Part shown: positions 13,841 through 14,701 of the stretch, piece after piece
Layout: each line of letters opens with the position of its first letter
How positions within the stretch are numbered: the stretch's first letter is position 1
Assembly (NCBI GenBank): GCA_019347795.1
Contig: JAHWKS010000030.1
Coordinates: forward strand, 1-14,701
Direction: 5' to 3'
DNA from: Planctomycetota bacterium
Lineage (GTDB): Bacteria; Planctomycetota; Planctomycetia; Pirellulales; Pirellulaceae
DNA length: 14,701 nt
The notes under the pieces: generated by a model
What the model was told of the DNA's origin: nothing
Seen by the model: only the letters and a program-made list of their open reading frames with translations
The model's database searches: none
Translations under genes and position numbers: made by a program

Positions 13841-13898
13841 GGCGCGGGCAGGCCGCAGTTTGTCGCTTGCCCGCTCACTATGAAAAGGAGACAGTTCA

Positions 13899-14180
13899 AT
13901 GTTCCCCGGCACAATAAAAAGGCTCGTTCACTTGTCGCAGCAGACGCATCTGCTGAACGCCGGGCTTGTGAGCAGTCACAACGAGCACGGGTACGGCGTC
14001 CTCGAGGACGAGCAGGGCCGCGAGGTCTACTTTCCCCACGAGGCGGTCGGCGGCCGTTGCGGCTTCGACGATCTGCGCCGCGGCGAGCAGGTCGAGTTCA
14101 CTCTGGAGTCGGGCCCCTACCTGCGCGCGGCCTGGGTTGGAGTTCCCGCGGCCGCGCCCCTTTCCGGCCCTGTAGCCTAA
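13899..14180 (+). CDS. cold-shock-domain-like nucleic-acid-binding protein, 93 aa
   Basis: Residues about 20-82 read like a cold-shock domain: GLVSSHNEHGYGVLEDEQGR (RNP1-like GYGVL), EVYFPHEAVGG (RNP2-like VYFPH), GFDDLRRGEQVEFTLESGPY and LRAAWVGV. The N-terminal 18 residues (MFPGTIKRLVHLSQQTHLLN) replace the short start of typical CspA proteins, so the protein is longer than the usual 67-70 aa. It is expected to bind single-stranded RNA or DNA in the cytoplasm. AAGGAG lies 8 bases before the ATG. The preceding U-rich hairpin may separate its expression from the genes upstream. Confidence 0.75.
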   Translation: MFPGTIKRLVHLSQQTHLLNAGLVSSHNEHGYGVLEDEQGREVYFPHEAVGGRCGFDDLRRGEQVEFTLESGPYLRAAWVGVPAAAPLSGPVA

Positions 14181-14223
14181 GCCGCTGCGCCGCCATCAAC
14201 CATTGCACCGCCAAGGAGAGTTT

Positions 14224-14679
14224 ATGACACCGTCCACACGAGTCTTGAACCGAGAGCCGGAAGTTCGCCCGGAAGGCCTGCGTTCCGCGCCGTCCGGCTA
14301 TCGGGAGTTGTCGATTCCCGCCATCGACCGAAGGCCGTTCACCGAGGCCGCGAAGACCCTCGTTTTCCATGTGGCCTACAAGGACCGCCCGGCGGCGATC
14401 GCCGTGACCGTGAACGAGAAAGGCCGGCTGGTGAACGCCTACGTGGGGGGCGCGTTGGCCAGGGTCGTCCCGGAGCGCGTGCTTCTAGCCATCAAAAAGC
14501 AGCGGCCCGCGTTCGGCGACTGGGCCGCGACAGAACGCTGGCGAGACTTGGAAGACAGCGGCGAGGCGCCGCTCAAAACGCTTGGCGAGAACCTCGCCGA
14601 GATGACGTGCGCCGCCTCGGCGGTCGCCAAAACCGTTCTCGAGTCGCTTGATGTTCGATGGCAAGCCGGTCCGAATTAG
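14224..14679 (+). CDS. hypothetical protein, 151 aa
   Basis: AAGGAG (14213-14218) lies 5 bases before the ATG, so this start is preferred over an in-frame ATG at 14203. After a disordered 35-residue N-terminus comes a compact segment (FTEAAKTLVFHVAYKDRPAA, IAVTVNEKGRLVNAYVGGAL, VVPERVLLAIKK) that looks like a small alpha/beta domain, then helices to the end. No signal peptide or membrane span is seen, and I do not recognise a family. It is only 43 bases after the cold-shock-like gene and is followed by another Shine-Dalgarno, so it sits mid-operon. Confidence 0.65.
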   Translation: MTPSTRVLNREPEVRPEGLRSAPSGYRELSIPAIDRRPFTEAAKTLVFHVAYKDRPAAIAVTVNEKGRLVNAYVGGALARVVPERVLLAIKKQRPAFGDWAATERWRDLEDSGEAPLKTLGENLAEMTCAASAVAKTVLESLDVRWQAGPN

Positions 14680-14689
14680 CAATTTTAAC

Positions 14690-14694
14690 AGGAG
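14690..14694 (+). promoter_or_regulatory. ribosome binding site of a gene starting beyond the window
   Basis: AGGAG occurs 10 bases after the stop of the previous gene, and the window ends 7 bases later (AAAGATC). The spacing predicts a start codon immediately beyond base 14701, so the operon continues to the right. Confidence 0.55.
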
Positions 14695-14701
14695 AAAGAT
14701 C

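Overview
The window is GC-rich (roughly 60% or more by eye), densely coded chromosomal DNA with no phage, IS, CRISPR, tRNA or rRNA signal. Gene content suggests a bacterium of the Planctomycetota: a periplasmic coiled-coil MscS channel, a short secreted Tyr/Ser/His-rich protein, and a cluster of tiny stress-type membrane proteins with a stomatin-like protein. That assignment is inferred from gene style, not from a marker gene. No database search was run; family names come from motifs read by eye.

Layout. (1) 1-399: the 3' end of an unknown gene, translationally coupled to a 107-aa unknown protein. (2) 411-2441, minus: a large MscS-type channel, convergent with the first pair. (3) 2540-8508, plus: a promoter and a structured leader RNA (copy A), then a signalling operon of a PrpC/Stp-type PP2C phosphatase, a soluble three-PAS hybrid histidine kinase, a REC-SpoIIE/RsbU-type phosphatase broken by an in-frame TGA, and a YihY/BrkB membrane protein. 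(4) 8516-10701, minus: a secreted Tyr-rich protein with its terminator, a fatty-acid desaturase, and a DUF2294 protein. (5) 10796-14701, plus: a promoter, two tandem copies (B and C) of the same structured RNA, then a stress cluster of DUF3309, Pmp3/YqaE, a second DUF2294 protein, an unknown 93-aa protein, a HIR-like SPFH protein, DUF1328, a cold-shock-like protein and an unknown 151-aa protein. A Shine-Dalgarno for one more gene sits at the right edge.

The main discovery candidate is the roughly 105-nt RNA element present three times (2611-2717, 10874-10979, 10994-11098). Each copy has a conserved 5' half (TCGG, then CTAAAGGGCAA-type sequence, a CCGGC/GCCGG hairpin, then CGAGTA) followed by a long hairpin with a U-tract. 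The 5' TCGG can pair with the CCGA in the 5' arm of that terminator, as expected of a mutually exclusive antiterminator/terminator switch. It precedes the signalling operon once and the stress operon twice, and both sets follow similar promoters (TTGTNT, 16 nt, TANAAT). I do not recognise it as a known riboswitch class. The reading is that one RNA signal may coordinate a phospho-signalling module with an envelope/stress module.
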